A stretch of 64,000 nucleotides of DNA from Serpentinimonas maccroryi (GCF_000828915.1 NZ_AP014569.1:1488001-1552000); one strand, 5' to 3'; counted from the first letter of the stretch, positions 29,113-39,040 are shown. Numbers and translations: made by a program. The notes: a model not told the origin generated them from the sequence alone.

Positions 29113-30388
29113 GGGAGGAAAAACGCTGTTCGATGTAGTTTTGTACGATTTGCTGAAACTCGGCCGCAATGCCGTCGCCGCGCAGCGTCAGGCGTTTTTC
29201 GCCGTCGATATAGACCGGCGCCGCCGGCGCTTCGCCGGTGCCGGGCAGGCTGATGCCGATGTCGGCGTGCTTGCTCTCGCCCGGGCCGTTGACGATGCAG
29301 CCCATCACCGCCACCTTGAGGTTTTCCACGCCGGGGTAGCGCTCGCGCCACTGCGGCATGGAGCTGCGCAAATAATCGTCGATCTGTTTGGCCAGATCGA
29401 GGAACACGGTGCTGGTGGTGCGGCCGCAGCCGGGGCAGGCGGTGACGCTGGGGACGAAGTTGCGCAGGCCCAGCGCCTGCACGATCTCGAGCGCCACCAC
29501 CACCTCTTGGGTGCGCGACTCGCCCGGCTGCGGCGTGAGCGAAACCCGGATCGTGTCGCCGATGCCCTGCTGCAGCAGCACGGCCAGCGCCGCCGTCGAG
29601 GCCACGGTGCCGCGCACGCCCATGCCGGCCTCGGTCAGCCCCAGGTGCAGCGGGTAGTCGCAGCGCCGGTGCAGCTCTTGGTAGACCGCGATCAGGTCTT
29701 GCACGCCGCTGACCTTGCACGAGAGCACGATGTCGCCCGGCGCCATGCCCATGGCCTGCGCCTGCTGCGCCGACTGCAGGGCGGAGCTGATCAGCGCTTC
29801 GATCATCACCTGGCGCGGCAGCCACGGCCGGGCGCGGCGCGCGTTTTGGTCCATCAGTTCGGCCAGCAGCTCTTGATCGAGGCTGCCCCAGTTGACGCCG
29901 ATGCGGATGTGCTTGTCCCAGCGCAGCGCGGCTTCGACCATCTGGGCAAACTGCTTGTCTTTTTTGTCGCCCTTGCCGACGTTGCCGGGGTTGATGCGGT
30001 ATTTGGACAAAGCCTGCGCCATGTCCGGGTAGTCTTGCAGCAGGCGGTGGCCGTTGTAGTGGAAGTCGCCGATCAGCGGCACCACCACCCCCATGCGGTC
30101 GAGCTGCTCGCGGATGTGTGGCACGGCGCGCGCGGCCTCGTCGTTGTTTACGGTGATGCGCACCAGTTCGGAGCCGGCCTGCGCCAGTTCCTTGACCTGG
30201 ATCGCGGTGGCGATGGCGTCAGCGGTGTCGGTGTTGGTCATCGACTGCACGCGCACCGGCGCGTCGCCACCCAGCGCCACCCGGTGCTCGCCCCAGCGCA
30301 CGATGCCCTGGTGGGTTTTGCGGCGCGGGATTTCGGGCAGCGGCGGGGGTTCGTCGGCACAGGGCCGGTGGTCGGTGTTCGGGTTCAC
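29105..30388 (-). CDS. ispG: 4-hydroxy-3-methylbut-2-en-1-yl diphosphate synthase (flavodoxin)
   Basis: 427 residues. The N-terminal TIM-barrel contains [11 protein letters not shown] and GDFHYNGH. The C-terminal [4Fe-4S] domain carries CPGCGRT and CIVNGPGE, supplying the cluster cysteines. It catalyses the penultimate step of the MEP isoprenoid pathway. The start is GTG (VNPNTDHRP), 6 bases after the rodZ stop. Neighbour order rodZ-ispG-hisS is widely conserved in proteobacteria. Confidence 0.96.
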   Translation of the reverse strand: MNPNTDHRPCADEPPPLPEIPRRKTHQGIVRWGEHRVALGGDAPVRVQSMTNTDTADAIATAIQVKELAQAGSELVRITVNNDEAARAVPHIREQLDRMGVVVPLIGDFHYNGHRLLQDYPDMAQALSKYRINPGNVGKGDKKDKQFAQMVEAALRWDKHIRIGVNWGSLDQELLAELMDQNARRARPWLPRQVMIEALISSALQSAQQAQAMGMAPGDIVLSCKVSGVQDLIAVYQELHRRCDYPLHLGLTEAGMGVRGTVASTAALAVLLQQGIGDTIRVSLTPQPGESRTQEVVVALEIVQALGLRNFVPSVTACPGCGRTTSTVFLDLAKQIDDYLRSSMPQWRERYPGVENLKVAVMGCIVNGPGESKHADIGISLPGTGEAPAAPVYIDGEKRLTLRGDGIAAEFQQIVQNYIEQRFSSHA

Positions 30389-30394
30389 AGGGCT

Positions 30395-31321
30395 TTACCT
30401 CACTTGCAGGCGCGCGACGTTGTTGCGGCTGACGGCGTTCAGGTCGGTGGGGGCACCGCGCACGCTCACGCGCACGGCGTCGGCGCGACCGATGACCAGT
30501 TGCAGCGGCAAGTCGTCGTTGATAACCACCGACTCGCCCGGCTGCAGGCTGCGCTGCAACAGCACCCGGCCCGAGGCGCCGATGACTTGCACCCAGGCGG
30601 TCTGGTCGGCGCTCAGGCGCAAGACCTCCGGTTGCGTGGCCGGTGCGAGCAGCGGGGCGCTTGCAGCCGTGGGGGCTGCGGGCGCTGCGGGCGCTGCGGG
30701 GGCGGGCAAAGGCGCAAGCACAGGCGATGCCGCGGGTGCGGGTGCGGGTGCAGGCGTCGGAGTGAGCGTCGGCACGTCAGGCTGCGCCGCTTGAGGGGCC
30801 TGCTGCGTAGCCAGTTGCGGCTCGGCGCCGGCCGGGGCTGGCTCGGGCGCCTGCCGGGGCAGCAGGAACCAGAGGGTGAGCGCGGCCACGAGCAAAAACA
30901 GCGCCACCGCCACGGGCGCGCTCAAACGCTGAATCGGGGCGCTGGCTGCACGCGCCAGCACCGTGCTGGCCGTTGCGCTGGGCAAGGGCGTGTGCAGGGC
31001 GTTCTCGGGTTCGCCCAAGCGCACCCGGGCCAAGGCGGGCAAGGAGGCCAAAATAGGGCCGGGGTCGGTCTTGAGCACCCGGCACACGCTCGAGGCCAGC
31101 GCGCGCGCAAAAGTGGGGTCGGGCAGTTCGTCGTAGCGCCCGGCCTCGAGCGCTTCAAGCTGGCGCACCGGCACTTTGAGCGTGGCCGCCAAAGCCTCAA
31201 CCCGCAGCCCGGTCCGCTCGCGGGCTTGGCGCAGGGTCAACACCGGTGCACCAGAGGACTCAACCCCCGGGTGCGCCAGCGCAAGACCATCCAATGGCTC
31301 CGGGCGTGTCTCGCTACTCAT
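30395..31321 (-). CDS. rodZ: RodZ-like helix-turn-helix membrane protein
   Basis: 308 residues. An N-terminal helix-turn-helix (TLRQARERTGLRVEALAATLKVPVRQLEALE, about 28-58) is cytoplasmic and in RodZ binds MreB. A membrane helix lies at about 133-153. An Ala/Pro-rich linker and a C-terminal DUF4115 domain (VLRLSADQTAWVQVIGASGRVLLQ) are periplasmic. RodZ helps set rod shape. The ATG overlaps the pilW stop by 8 bases. Gene order upstream of ispG supports the name. Confidence 0.9.
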   Translation of the reverse strand: MSSETRPEPLDGLALAHPGVESSGAPVLTLRQARERTGLRVEALAATLKVPVRQLEALEAGRYDELPDPTFARALASSVCRVLKTDPGPILASLPALARVRLGEPENALHTPLPSATASTVLARAASAPIQRLSAPVAVALFLLVAALTLWFLLPRQAPEPAPAGAEPQLATQQAPQAAQPDVPTLTPTPAPAPAPAASPVLAPLPAPAAPAAPAAPTAASAPLLAPATQPEVLRLSADQTAWVQVIGASGRVLLQRSLQPGESVVINDDLPLQLVIGRADAVRVSVRGAPTDLNAVSRNNVARLQVR

Positions 31322-32138
31322 CGAAGGCCCCTCGCTCGTAGGCATTGGCCTGCCGCGAATCGGGGAAGCGGCGTTGCAACTGGCGCGCGAGCTGCTGCGC
31401 TGCCTCGCGGTTTTGCAGGCGGTTTTCGATCCGGATCGCCAGCCAGAGCGATTCGGCGTTGGCAAACTCGGTCTGGTTCAGGCGACGCAAATAAAAGCGG
31501 GCGCGTTCGCTTTCGTTGCGCTGGTGGTGCAGCAGCGCCAAGTTGTAGAGCGTGACCGGCTGCGCGGGGTCGAGCTCAAAGGCGCGCGTCAGGCTCTGGA
31601 TGGCCACAGCGGCTTGGCCGGCACGCGCCTGGCAGATGCCCTGCACCATCCAGGTGCGCGCTGGCGTGGCATAAGCCGGCGATCGCAGGGCTTGCGCAAA
31701 CGATTGTTCGGCCTCGGCAAAGCGCTGCTGCTGGCACTGCAGCCAGCCCAGGTTGTGCCAGCTGTCGCCGTCGCGCGGGGCCAGCCGCAGCGCCTGCTGC
31801 AAACTCTGCTCGGCCAGCACCGGTTCGTTGAGCTGCATCAGCGCCAGCGCGCGCAGGTTGTGCGCCGCTGCCAGGCTCGGGTCGGCCTGCACCGCGCGGT
31901 TGGCTTCCTCGAGCGCCACGGCGGGCTGGTTGTTTTCCAGAAAAGCGGCGGCCAGTTCGAGCCGGATCTGGGCCCGACGCTGCGCCTCGGTGGGCTCGGT
32001 GGTGCCTGCGGTCAGCGCAGAGGTCTGGCTGGCGTCGCCAGGGCTGGCGCAGGCCGTCAAGCCCAAGCCCAAGCCGAGCGCCAGCGCCAGCAATGCCGCA
32101 GCACGCCACAGAGGGCTTTGGGCTTTGGGTCTGTTCAT
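31314..32138 (-). CDS. pilW: Type IV pilus biogenesis/stability lipoprotein PilW (PilF)
   Basis: 274 residues: signal peptide with lipobox LTAC (Cys near 30), then six or so tetratricopeptide repeats (for example [27 protein letters not shown]). PilW/PilF is the outer-membrane pilotin-like factor for PilQ secretin assembly. Its place between rlmN and rodZ-ispG is the conserved proteobacterial order. The ATG overlaps the rlmN stop as ATGA. Confidence 0.9.
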   Translation of the reverse strand: MNRPKAQSPLWRAAALLALALGLGLGLTACASPGDASQTSALTAGTTEPTEAQRRAQIRLELAAAFLENNQPAVALEEANRAVQADPSLAAAHNLRALALMQLNEPVLAEQSLQQALRLAPRDGDSWHNLGWLQCQQQRFAEAEQSFAQALRSPAYATPARTWMVQGICQARAGQAAVAIQSLTRAFELDPAQPVTLYNLALLHHQRNESERARFYLRRLNQTEFANAESLWLAIRIENRLQNREAAQQLARQLQRRFPDSRQANAYERGAFDE

Positions 32139-33331
32139 GAAAGGGCCTCGTTGCGCGGCTGCCAGATGATGGGCTGCACCGAGTCGGTCTGCAACCGCTC
32201 GGCCTGCCCTGTGTCGGCCGGTCGCGGGCGCGCCAGCCGCTCGGCTGCCCCGGTGCGGTCTTGCACCTCGCCGGCCAGTTGGCCACAAGCGGCGTCGATG
32301 TCGTCGCCGCGGGTCTTGCGCACCGTGGTCACCAGCCCGGCGGCGTTGAGGCGCTGCGCAAACGCCTGCACCCGCGCCCGGCTGGAGCAGCGCAGGCCAG
32401 AGCCGGGGAAGGGGTTGAAGGGAATCAGGTTTACCTTGCTCGGCACGCCTTGCCCACGGTGCCCTTGCAGCAGGGCGATCAACTGCTCGGCGTGCGCGTC
32501 TTGGTCGTTGACGCCGTCGAGCAGGCAGTATTCAAAGGTGATGAAGTCGCGCGGCGCCCGGGGCAGATAGGCCAAGCAGGCGTCGAGCAGTTCGGCGATC
32601 GGGTACTTGCGGTTTAGCGGCACCAGCTCGTCGCGCAGCGCGTCGGTGGGCGCATGCAGCGACACCGCCAGCGCCACCGGGCAGTCGGCGGCCAGGCGCT
32701 CGATCATCGGCACCACGCCCGAGGTCGAGACCGTGACGCGCCGGCGCGACAGGCCGTAGGCGTGGTCGTCGAGCATCAGGCGCAGCGCCGGCAGCAGCGC
32801 GGCGTAGTTTTGCAGCGGCTCGCCCATGCCCATGAGCACCACATTGCTGATCACGCGCTCGCTCAAACCATGCGCTTGGTGGCCCAACTGACGGCGCAAA
32901 TAATGCTCGGCAAACCAGAGCTGGGCCACGATTTCGGCCGTGCTTAAATTGCGACTGAAGCCTTGGGCGCCGGTGCTGCAAAAGCGGCAGCCCACGGCGC
33001 AGCCGGCTTGGCTCGAGATGCACAGCGTGCCGCGCCCGTCTTCGGGGATGAAAACGGTCTCGACGGCGTTGCCCTCGCCGACGTCGAACAGCCACTTGAT
33101 GGTGCCGTCGGCCGATTCGTGCTGCGCCAGCACCGGCAGCGCCCGCACTTCGCACAGCCCGGGCAGTTTGTCGCGCAGGCTGCGCGCGAGGTCGGTCATG
33201 GCGCCAAAATCGCTGGCGCCGCGCTGGTGGATCCAGCGCAGCAGCTGCACCGCACGAAAGCGCTTTTCCCCCAGCCGCTCGCAGAAGGCGGCCAACCCGT
33301 CGAGGTCGAAACCGAGCAAATTGGCCGTCAT
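32135..33331 (-). CDS. rlmN: 23S rRNA/tRNA adenine-C2 methyltransferase RlmN
   Basis: 398-residue radical SAM enzyme. The cluster motif is CAVGCRFC inside [27 protein letters not shown], the SAM-binding part, and the conserved C-terminal Cys in [17 protein letters not shown] region are present. It methylates A2503 of 23S rRNA and A37 of some tRNAs, aiding translational fidelity. The C-terminal ~45 residues past the core are an extra low-complexity tail. It starts 7 bases after ndk and overlaps pilW. Confidence 0.96.
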   Translation of the reverse strand: MTANLLGFDLDGLAAFCERLGEKRFRAVQLLRWIHQRGASDFGAMTDLARSLRDKLPGLCEVRALPVLAQHESADGTIKWLFDVGEGNAVETVFIPEDGRGTLCISSQAGCAVGCRFCSTGAQGFSRNLSTAEIVAQLWFAEHYLRRQLGHQAHGLSERVISNVVLMGMGEPLQNYAALLPALRLMLDDHAYGLSRRRVTVSTSGVVPMIERLAADCPVALAVSLHAPTDALRDELVPLNRKYPIAELLDACLAYLPRAPRDFITFEYCLLDGVNDQDAHAEQLIALLQGHRGQGVPSKVNLIPFNPFPGSGLRCSSRARVQAFAQRLNAAGLVTTVRKTRGDDIDAACGQLAGEVQDRTGAAERLARPRPADTGQAERLQTDSVQPIIWQPRNEALS

Positions 33332-33338
33332 TGCATGG

Positions 33339-33764
33339 TCAGCGGGTGTAGACGTTGAGGCCGGCGAAGAAGAACGCCACTTCGGCGGCGGCGGTCTCGG
33401 GGCCGTCGGAGCCGTGCACGGCGTTGGCGTCGATGCTGTCGGCGAAGTCGGCGCGGATGGTGCCCGCAGCGGCTTTCTTGGGGTCGGTGGCGCCCATCAG
33501 GTCGCGGTTTTTGGCGATCGCGCCCTCGCCTTCGAGCACCTGGATCATCACCGGACCCGAGACCATGAAGTCCACCAAGTCTTTGAAGAAGGGGCGTGCG
33601 CGGTGCACATCGTAGAACTGCTCGGCCTCGGCGCGCGAAAGCCGCACCAGCTTGGCCGCCACAACCTTGAGCCCAGCGGCTTCGAAGCGGCTGGTGATCT
33701 GGCCGATCACGTTTTTGGCAACGGCGTCGGGTTTGATGATGGAGAGGGTGCGCTCGAGAGCCAT
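33339..33764 (-). CDS. ndk: Nucleoside diphosphate kinase
   Basis: 141 residues, full length. The catalytic His117 lies in the NAVHGSD signature, and [12 protein letters not shown] is the standard opening. It transfers phosphate from ATP to nucleoside diphosphates through a phosphohistidine. It is the first gene of the run ndk-rlmN-pilW-rodZ-ispG-hisS on the minus strand. Upstream is a 23-base -10 region nearly identical to that of rpsF (see the promoter entry). Confidence 0.97.
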   Translation of the reverse strand: MALERTLSIIKPDAVAKNVIGQITSRFEAAGLKVVAAKLVRLSRAEAEQFYDVHRARPFFKDLVDFMVSGPVMIQVLEGEGAIAKNRDLMGATDPKKAAAGTIRADFADSIDANAVHGSDGPETAAAEVAFFFAGLNVYTR

Positions 33765-33802
33765 GGGATGTCCTGAATGAAATCTTGGGAAGGAAAATGG
33801 GT

Positions 33803-33825
33803 TAAGCGCGGGATTTTAACCCGCT
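33803..33825 (-). promoter_or_regulatory. Putative ndk operon promoter -10 region flanked by an inverted repeat
   Basis: On the minus strand the -10-like TAAAAT (33813-33818) is framed by GCGGG and CCCGC arms. The 23-base block matches the rpsF promoter block at 42448-42470 in 20 positions. It lies 38-60 bases upstream of the ndk ATG and just after the rluB stop. No convincing -35 is seen. Confidence 0.5.
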
Positions 33826-33826
33826 C

Positions 33827-35260
33827 TCAGCGTGCTGGGCCGGATTTGGGGCCGCGCGGGGCACCGCGTTTGGGGCCGGAACCGGCACCGGGGTTGGATC
33901 TTGGGCTGGCACCGGGGCTGGGGCCACCGCGCGCGCTGCTGCGGTCGCTGCTGCGGTCGCTGTTGCGGTCGGTGTTGCGCCCCGTGCGCCCGGTGCGGCC
34001 GGTGTTGAGCGGCATGGGCGCGCCATCGACCAATTTGGGCGCACTCGGGCGCGGCCCTTGACTGCGGCCCCGCGAGGGCTGGCGCTTGGGCGGCGCGGGC
34101 GGTTGAAACTGGCGTGCGCGCGACTCCAGCGTGCGGTCCATGCCCGTGGCCTCGGTCAGGCGCGCCACGTCGCGCGCGTCGAGCTCCATCCAAGCACCCC
34201 GGCGCAGGCCGCGCGGCAGGGTCACGGCACCGTAGCGGATGCGGATCAGGCGGCTCACCGCGTGCCCGAGCGACTCGAACATGCGCCGCACTTCGCGGTT
34301 GCGGCCTTCGGCTATCGTCACCCGGTACCAGCAGTTGGCCCCGTCGCCGCCACCGTCTTCGAGCGTCTGGAACTGCGCCGGACCGTCATCGAGCAGCACG
34401 CCGTCGAGCAGCTTTTGTTTTTCCTCGAGGCTCAACGCGCCCAGCACGCGCACCGCGTATTCGCGCTGCAAGCCAAAGCTGGGGTGCATCAGCAGGTGCG
34501 CCAGCTCGCCCGAGTTGGTCAGCAGCAGCAGGCCCTCGGTGTTGATGTCGAGCCGCCCGACCGACTGCCACTTGCCGCTGTAGAGTCGGGGCAGGCGGCG
34601 AAACACGGTGGGGCGGTTTTGCGGGTCGTCGTGCGTCACCACCTCACCGGCCGGTTTGTGGTAGGCCAGCACGCGCGGCGGCAGCGGCGCGATGCGCACC
34701 TTGATCAGGCGACCGTTGACGCGGATGGCGTCGCCGATCTGGATGCGCTGCCCAACGTGGGCCGGCTCGCCGTTGACCGAGATCTGGCCTTGGGCGATCA
34801 GGCGCTCCATCTCGAGCCGCGAACCCAGCCCGGCCTGCGCCAGCACCTTGTGCAGCTTGGGTGCTTCGGCCTCGGGCTCGAGCACCCGCTTGGACGGCGG
34901 TGCGGGCTGCTCGGGCTCAGGCGGCAAAGACAAATCGGCATCGAAAGCGCCCGACACCACGGCCTCGAAACCCACGGCGTCTGCCAGCGCTGCACCTGCA
35001 TCTGTTGCACTTGCGTTTGCTGCGTCTAGGCCCGGCGCATCGATGCCTTGCCCATCGACACCCGGCACGGGCGCGTGTACGGCGATCGCTGGCGCGGCCA
35101 CTTGGGCCTCGCGCGGGCGCACCACCGCGCGGGGCGGCCCCAAGCGTGCCGGCCGGGGGGCGGCGGCCGTTGCCGTGCCCGGGCGCTGCGACGATGCTGG
35201 CGGTGCCTTGGGGCCTGCTGGGCGGGCGGATGGGGCTTTGCGTTTGGGTGGTGGGCTCAT
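33827..35260 (-). CDS. rluB: 23S rRNA pseudouridine synthase RluB
   Basis: 477 residues. An S4 RNA-binding domain (LHKVLAQAGLGSRLEMERLIAQGQISVNGE, about 139-170) precedes a RsuA-type pseudouridine synthase domain whose catalytic Asp is in GRLDINTEGLLLLTN (about 245). RluB modifies U2605 of 23S rRNA. The protein has unusually long disordered tails: ~135 Ala/Pro-rich residues in front and ~100 Arg/Gly/Ser-rich residues behind, partly encoded by 12-bp tandem repeats. The ATG overlaps the scpB stop as ATGA. Confidence 0.93.
   Translation of the reverse strand: MSPPPKRKAPSARPAGPKAPPASSQRPGTATAAAPRPARLGPPRAVVRPREAQVAAPAIAVHAPVPGVDGQGIDAPGLDAANASATDAGAALADAVGFEAVVSGAFDADLSLPPEPEQPAPPSKRVLEPEAEAPKLHKVLAQAGLGSRLEMERLIAQGQISVNGEPAHVGQRIQIGDAIRVNGRLIKVRIAPLPPRVLAYHKPAGEVVTHDDPQNRPTVFRRLPRLYSGKWQSVGRLDINTEGLLLLTNSGELAHLLMHPSFGLQREYAVRVLGALSLEEKQKLLDGVLLDDGPAQFQTLEDGGGDGANCWYRVTIAEGRNREVRRMFESLGHAVSRLIRIRYGAVTLPRGLRRGAWMELDARDVARLTEATGMDRTLESRARQFQPPAPPKRQPSRGRSQGPRPSAPKLVDGAPMPLNTGRTGRTGRNTDRNSDRSSDRSSARGGPSPGASPRSNPGAGSGPKRGAPRGPKSGPAR
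33935..33982 (-). repeat. 12-bp tandem repeat inside rluB
   Basis: Three and a half copies of a 12-base unit (GCTGCTGCGGTC twice, GCTGTTGCGGTC, then a degenerate GGTGTTGCGCCC) encode the DRSS/DRSS/DRNS part of the disordered RluB tail. The unit keeps the frame, so copy-number change would alter tail length without breaking the gene. Confidence 0.8.
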
Positions 35261-35829
35261 TGGGGTTGCGATGTTAAATGTAGGGCCGCGGCAGCGGGCT
35301 GCGGCAGCAGCGGCTCACCGGCCGCTGGCACAGAGGGCAGGTCGGCCAACGAGGGCAGCGCGAAATCGCACAAAAACTGGCGCGTGGTGGCGTACAAGGC
35401 CGGCCGGCCGGCGCTGGGGCGTTGCCCCACCACCTCGATCCAGCCGCGCGCTTCGAGCTGCTTCAAAATCCCGCTGTGGATGCTCACGCCGCGCAGGTCT
35501 TCCATTTCGCCGCGCGTCACCGGTTGCCGGTAGGCCACGATCGCCAAGGTTTCGAGCACGGCGCGGCTGTATTTGGGCGGCTTTTCCGGGCGCAGGCGCT
35601 CAAGGTAGGGCCGCACCTGCGCGCGGCTGCGAAAACACCAACCAGCCGCCACCTGAACCAGCTCGAGGCCACGCGGCGCCCAGTGCTGCTGCAAATCATG
35701 CAAAGCCGCCTGCAGCGCTTGCGGCGCCACCTCGCCCTCAAAGGCGGCACAGAGCTCGGGCTCCGAAACCGGCTCTGGGGCGCACAACAGCACGGCTTCC
35801 AGATACGGCGGCAGGTCGGCGGGGTTCAT
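35257..35829 (-). CDS. scpB: Segregation and condensation protein ScpB
   Basis: 190 residues with two winged-helix domains: PPYLEAVLLCAPEPVSEPELCAAF at the start and KYSRAVLETLAIVAYRQPVTRGEMEDLRGV, the family hallmark, near 95-125. ScpB works with Smc (encoded at 48.7-52.3 kb) and ScpA in chromosome condensation. The ATG at 35829 is in the family position; the open frame extends only ten codons further. It overlaps rluD and rluB by 4 bases each. Confidence 0.93.
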   Translation of the reverse strand: MNPADLPPYLEAVLLCAPEPVSEPELCAAFEGEVAPQALQAALHDLQQHWAPRGLELVQVAAGWCFRSRAQVRPYLERLRPEKPPKYSRAVLETLAIVAYRQPVTRGEMEDLRGVSIHSGILKQLEARGWIEVVGQRPSAGRPALYATTRQFLCDFALPSLADLPSVPAAGEPLLPQPAAAALHLTSQPQ

Positions 35830-36902
35830 GGGGTGGCGGGCTCGCTGTCGAGCGACCACAAAGATTCGTCATTGTATTGGAGCTGCGCCGCCGCCAGCGC
35901 CTGCATCAGGTCGGGCGGGGCTTCGCTGCACCAGCACATCCATTCCCCGCTCACCGGATGGCGCAAAGCCAGCTGATGCGCGTGCAAGGCCTGGCGCTGC
36001 AAACCCAGCGCCGGCGGGCCGCCATACAGGGTATCGGCCACCAGCGCGTGCCCGGCCCACGCCAAATGCACCCGGATCTGGTGCGTGCGACCGGTGTGCA
36101 GCTTGCAGCCCAGCAAGCTGCACTGGCTGCCCAGGGCCAGCGGCCGCACATGGGTCAAGGCCGGTTTGGCGCCCGAGTGCTCGGGCCCGAGCACCGCCAT
36201 GCGCAAGCGCTGGCGCGGGTCGCGCCCGATGGGCTGCTCGATCGTGTGCTGCGGCCCATGCCGCCAAGCCCCGTGCACCAGCGCCAGATAGACCCGGTGC
36301 ACCTGGCGCAGCGCGATCTGGCGCACCAAGGCATCAAAGCAGGGCTGCGTTTTGGCCACCACCATCAGGCCGCTGGTGTCTTTGTCGAGCCGGTGCACGA
36401 TGCCTGCACGCGGCAAAGTGGCCGCGCCCGCGTGGTGCGCCAGCAAGCCATTGAGCAAGGTGCCGCTCCAGTGACCGGCCGCCGGATGCACCACCAAACC
36501 CACCGGCTTGTTGAGCACCAGCAGGTGCGCGTCCTCATAGACCGGCTGCAGCGCCATGGGCTCGGGCACAAAGGCGCTGGCTTGGGCGGTGGGGCGCAGC
36601 TCGATCTCGATGCGGTCGCCCACGCGCACCTTGTGCGCCGGCTTGGTGCACAGGCTGCCGTTGAGCTGCAAGGCCCCCTGCCCGATCAGGTTTTGCAGCC
36701 ACGCACGTGAAAACGCGGGCAGGCTCGCCACCAGCACCCGGTCGATGCGCTGGCCATGTTCGCCGGCTTCGGCCAGCCAGTGGCGGCACTCGGGCGCGAG
36801 CGCCTCAGGGACCTCATCGGCCTCGTAGGCCTCGTCGTTGGGGAGCGGCGTCGATATAATGGGTTTCGTCAATCTTTGGTTCCGCCACGCGAAGGTATGC
36901 AC
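35826..36902 (-). CDS. rluD: 23S rRNA pseudouridine synthase RluD
   Basis: Up to 358 residues. An S4 domain (RIDRVLVASLPAFSRAWLQNLIGQGALQLNG, about 52-82) precedes an RluA-family catalytic domain with catalytic Asp in HRLDKDTSGLMVVAK (about 165) and the HTGRTHQIRVHLAW motif. RluD makes pseudouridines in helix 69 of 23S rRNA. The start is unsure: GTG at 36902 gives the longest form, but a TTG at 36872 has a purine-rich GGCGGAAC upstream; both precede the conserved domain. It is divergent from bamD and overlaps scpB. Confidence 0.92.
   Translation of the reverse strand: MHTFAWRNQRLTKPIISTPLPNDEAYEADEVPEALAPECRHWLAEAGEHGQRIDRVLVASLPAFSRAWLQNLIGQGALQLNGSLCTKPAHKVRVGDRIEIELRPTAQASAFVPEPMALQPVYEDAHLLVLNKPVGLVVHPAAGHWSGTLLNGLLAHHAGAATLPRAGIVHRLDKDTSGLMVVAKTQPCFDALVRQIALRQVHRVYLALVHGAWRHGPQHTIEQPIGRDPRQRLRMAVLGPEHSGAKPALTHVRPLALGSQCSLLGCKLHTGRTHQIRVHLAWAGHALVADTLYGGPPALGLQRQALHAHQLALRHPVSGEWMCWCSEAPPDLMQALAAAQLQYNDESLWSLDSEPATP
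36855..36860 (+). promoter_or_regulatory. Possible bamD -10 box (TATAAT)
   Basis: A perfect TATAAT lies 46 bases before the bamD ATG. At the expected 17-base distance the -35 position reads TCGTCG, a poor match. The box falls inside or just behind the 5' end of rluD, depending on which rluD start is used. Confidence 0.45.
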
Positions 36903-36905
36903 ACG

Positions 36906-37745
36906 ATGTTTTCGAGCCGATTATCCGCTTTCGCTCCGGCGCGCTTCCGTGCAGGCCGATCCCTGGCGGCGCTGGCCGTTGCGGTTACCCTGCTGAGCGC
37001 GTGCGCCAGCGGCCCCACCGCCGACCCGACCGCCGACTGGAGCCCCAACCGCCTGCACGCCGAGGCCATGGCCGAGCGCGACCGCGGCAACTTCGAGCGC
37101 GCGATCACGCTGTTTGAGCGGCTCGAAGGCCGCGCCGCCGGCACCATTTTGGCGCAACAGGCCCAGCTCGAGAAAGCCTTCGCCCACTACCGCGCCGGCG
37201 AGCAGGCGCAAGCCATCGCCACCCTAGACCGCTTCATGCGCCTGCACCCGGCCAGCCCAGCGCTGGACTACGCGCTCTACCTCAAAGGGCTGGTCAACTT
37301 CCAAGACAACCTCGGCTTTCTGGGTGCGTTGGCCAGCGTGGATCTGTCGGAACGCGACCAGCGCGCCGCGCGCCAATCGTTCGAGGCCTTTCGCGAACTG
37401 GTCGATCGCTTCCCCGAGTCGCGCTACACCCCCGATGCCCAGCTGCGCTTGGCGCACATCGTCAACTCGTTGGCTCAGGCAGAAGTCAACGTGGCCCGCT
37501 TCTACCTGAGCCGCGGCGCTTACGTGGCCGCCATCAACCGCGCCCAAGTGGCATTAACCGACTTCCAAGGCGTGCCCGCCGCCGAAGAAGCGCTGTTCAT
37601 CAAATACCGCGCCTACCAAGCCTTGGGCATGAACGACCTGGCCGCCGACGCGCGCCGCGTGCTCACACTCAACTTCCCCCAGAGCGCCTTCTTGGGCCTA
37701 GGCCAGGCACCAGAGCGCGCGGCGTCTTGGTGGCGGTTTTGGTGA
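36906..37745 (+). CDS. bamD: Outer membrane assembly lipoprotein BamD
   Basis: 279 residues: lipoprotein signal with lipobox LLSAC (Cys near 32), then five tetratricopeptide-like repeats including the BamD landmarks PASPALDYALYLKGLVNF and FRELVDRFPESRYTPDA. BamD is the essential partner of BamA in inserting outer-membrane proteins. GAAGG (36891-36895) is 10 bases from the ATG at 36906 but only 1 base from the ATG at 36897, so 36906 is preferred. It stands alone on the plus strand. Confidence 0.95.
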   Translation: MFSSRLSAFAPARFRAGRSLAALAVAVTLLSACASGPTADPTADWSPNRLHAEAMAERDRGNFERAITLFERLEGRAAGTILAQQAQLEKAFAHYRAGEQAQAIATLDRFMRLHPASPALDYALYLKGLVNFQDNLGFLGALASVDLSERDQRAARQSFEAFRELVDRFPESRYTPDAQLRLAHIVNSLAQAEVNVARFYLSRGAYVAAINRAQVALTDFQGVPAAEEALFIKYRAYQALGMNDLAADARRVLTLNFPQSAFLGLGQAPERAASWWRFW

Positions 37746-37785
37746 GGCGGGGGCGCGCTCCTCAAGGCTGCCCTGCATTTGACTG

Positions 37786-39027
37786 CTACGCCCCCCACAG
37801 CGTAGACATCGGCACCGCCCAGATTCCATCGCCCAAGGGCAGCGTCTCGGCGCCGTCGTACAGCAGCACGCCCAGCTTGAACTGGCTACCGGCGAGGCTG
37901 GCGAGCTTCTTGAGCCCACGCAGATCGCTAGGCTTGACGGTGGCGGCAGCCTTGATCTCGACCCCCACCAGTTGCCCAGCGGCATTTTCGATCACCACAT
38001 CGACTTCGACCTGGTCGGCGTCGCGGTAGTGCAGCAGGCGATAGTCGCCCTCTGCCGTGGTCGTGTGTTTGAGCAGTTCCGCAAAAACAAAGGTCTCGAG
38101 CGCGTTGCCAAAGCGCGTGCGGTCTCGCTGCACCTCCTCGGCGCTCAGGTCGAGCAAGGCCGCCAGCAAGCCGGCATCGATGAACTGCAGCTTGGGTGTT
38201 TTGGCCACGCGCTTGAGGCGGTTGCGCGCCCATACATCGACGCGCTTGAGCAGGTACATTTGCTCAAACACTCCCAAGTAACGCGCTGCCGTCTTGCCGT
38301 CCAAACCGACTTGGGCGCCGAGTTGGGTGTAGTTGCACATCTGGCCCGCCGTCTGTGCCAGGGCGCGCAGAAAGCGCGGCAGCTGATCGAGCTTGTCGAT
38401 GCCGGCCACGTCGCGTACGTCGCGCAAAATGAGGGCGTCGAGGTACTGGCGCGCCCACGCCCGGCGGCGCTTGGCCGAGGCGCGCGCAACCGCTTCGGGG
38501 TAGCCGCCGCGCAGCACTCTCTCCACCAGCTCTAGGCCCAGTGCGGGCCGCTCCACCTTAAGCAACTGCCCCGCAAACGCGCTGTCGATCCAGTTGGCCG
38601 AACGCGATTCGATCTCGCTCTGCGACAAAGGCAACAACGACAGGGTTTCCATTCGGCCTGCGAGCGAGTCGGCCACGGTGGGCAGCGCCATCAAGTTGGC
38701 CGATCCGGTAAGCAAAAAACGGCCTGGGCGCCGGTCTTCGTCCACGCTTTTTTTGATGGCCAAAAGCAGCTGGGGCGCGCGCTGAACCTCGTCGATCACC
38801 GCCCGACCCAAGTTGCGAACCATCCCCACCGGGTCTGCCCGTGCCGACAACCATGTCAGTTCATCGTCCAGTGTGATGTAGTGCAAGCCCTGCCGCGCTG
38901 CGATTTGGCGCACCAGCGTCGTCTTGCCGGCCTGTCGCGGCCCGGCCAGCAACACCACCGGCGTGTCGAGCAGCGCTTCAGCGATGCGTGGCTCGATCCA
39001 GCGCGGGAAAAGGGATGCCGTGTTCAT
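37786..39027 (-). CDS. ATP-binding protein of the AAA_14/DUF4143 family
   Basis: 413 residues. AAA_14 ATPase with Walker A AGPRQAGKTTL (28-38) and a Walker B-like AVIDEVQRAP (about 75-85), then sensor FLLTGSANL. A winged-helix-like middle follows, and a DUF4143 C-terminal domain whose DVVIEN...GVEIKA (about 350-370) has the D-(E/Q)xK look of a PD-(D/E)xK nuclease core. Such proteins are widespread, often accessory, and their role is unknown. It sits between bamD and a sugar kinase. Three copies of a 14-bp motif with exact 22-bp period lie 14-71 bases before its ATG. Confidence 0.88.
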   Translation of the reverse strand: MNTASLFPRWIEPRIAEALLDTPVVLLAGPRQAGKTTLVRQIAARQGLHYITLDDELTWLSARADPVGMVRNLGRAVIDEVQRAPQLLLAIKKSVDEDRRPGRFLLTGSANLMALPTVADSLAGRMETLSLLPLSQSEIESRSANWIDSAFAGQLLKVERPALGLELVERVLRGGYPEAVARASAKRRRAWARQYLDALILRDVRDVAGIDKLDQLPRFLRALAQTAGQMCNYTQLGAQVGLDGKTAARYLGVFEQMYLLKRVDVWARNRLKRVAKTPKLQFIDAGLLAALLDLSAEEVQRDRTRFGNALETFVFAELLKHTTTAEGDYRLLHYRDADQVEVDVVIENAAGQLVGVEIKAAATVKPSDLRGLKKLASLAGSQFKLGVLLYDGAETLPLGDGIWAVPMSTLWGA

Positions 39028-39040
39028 GCGGGCATGATAA

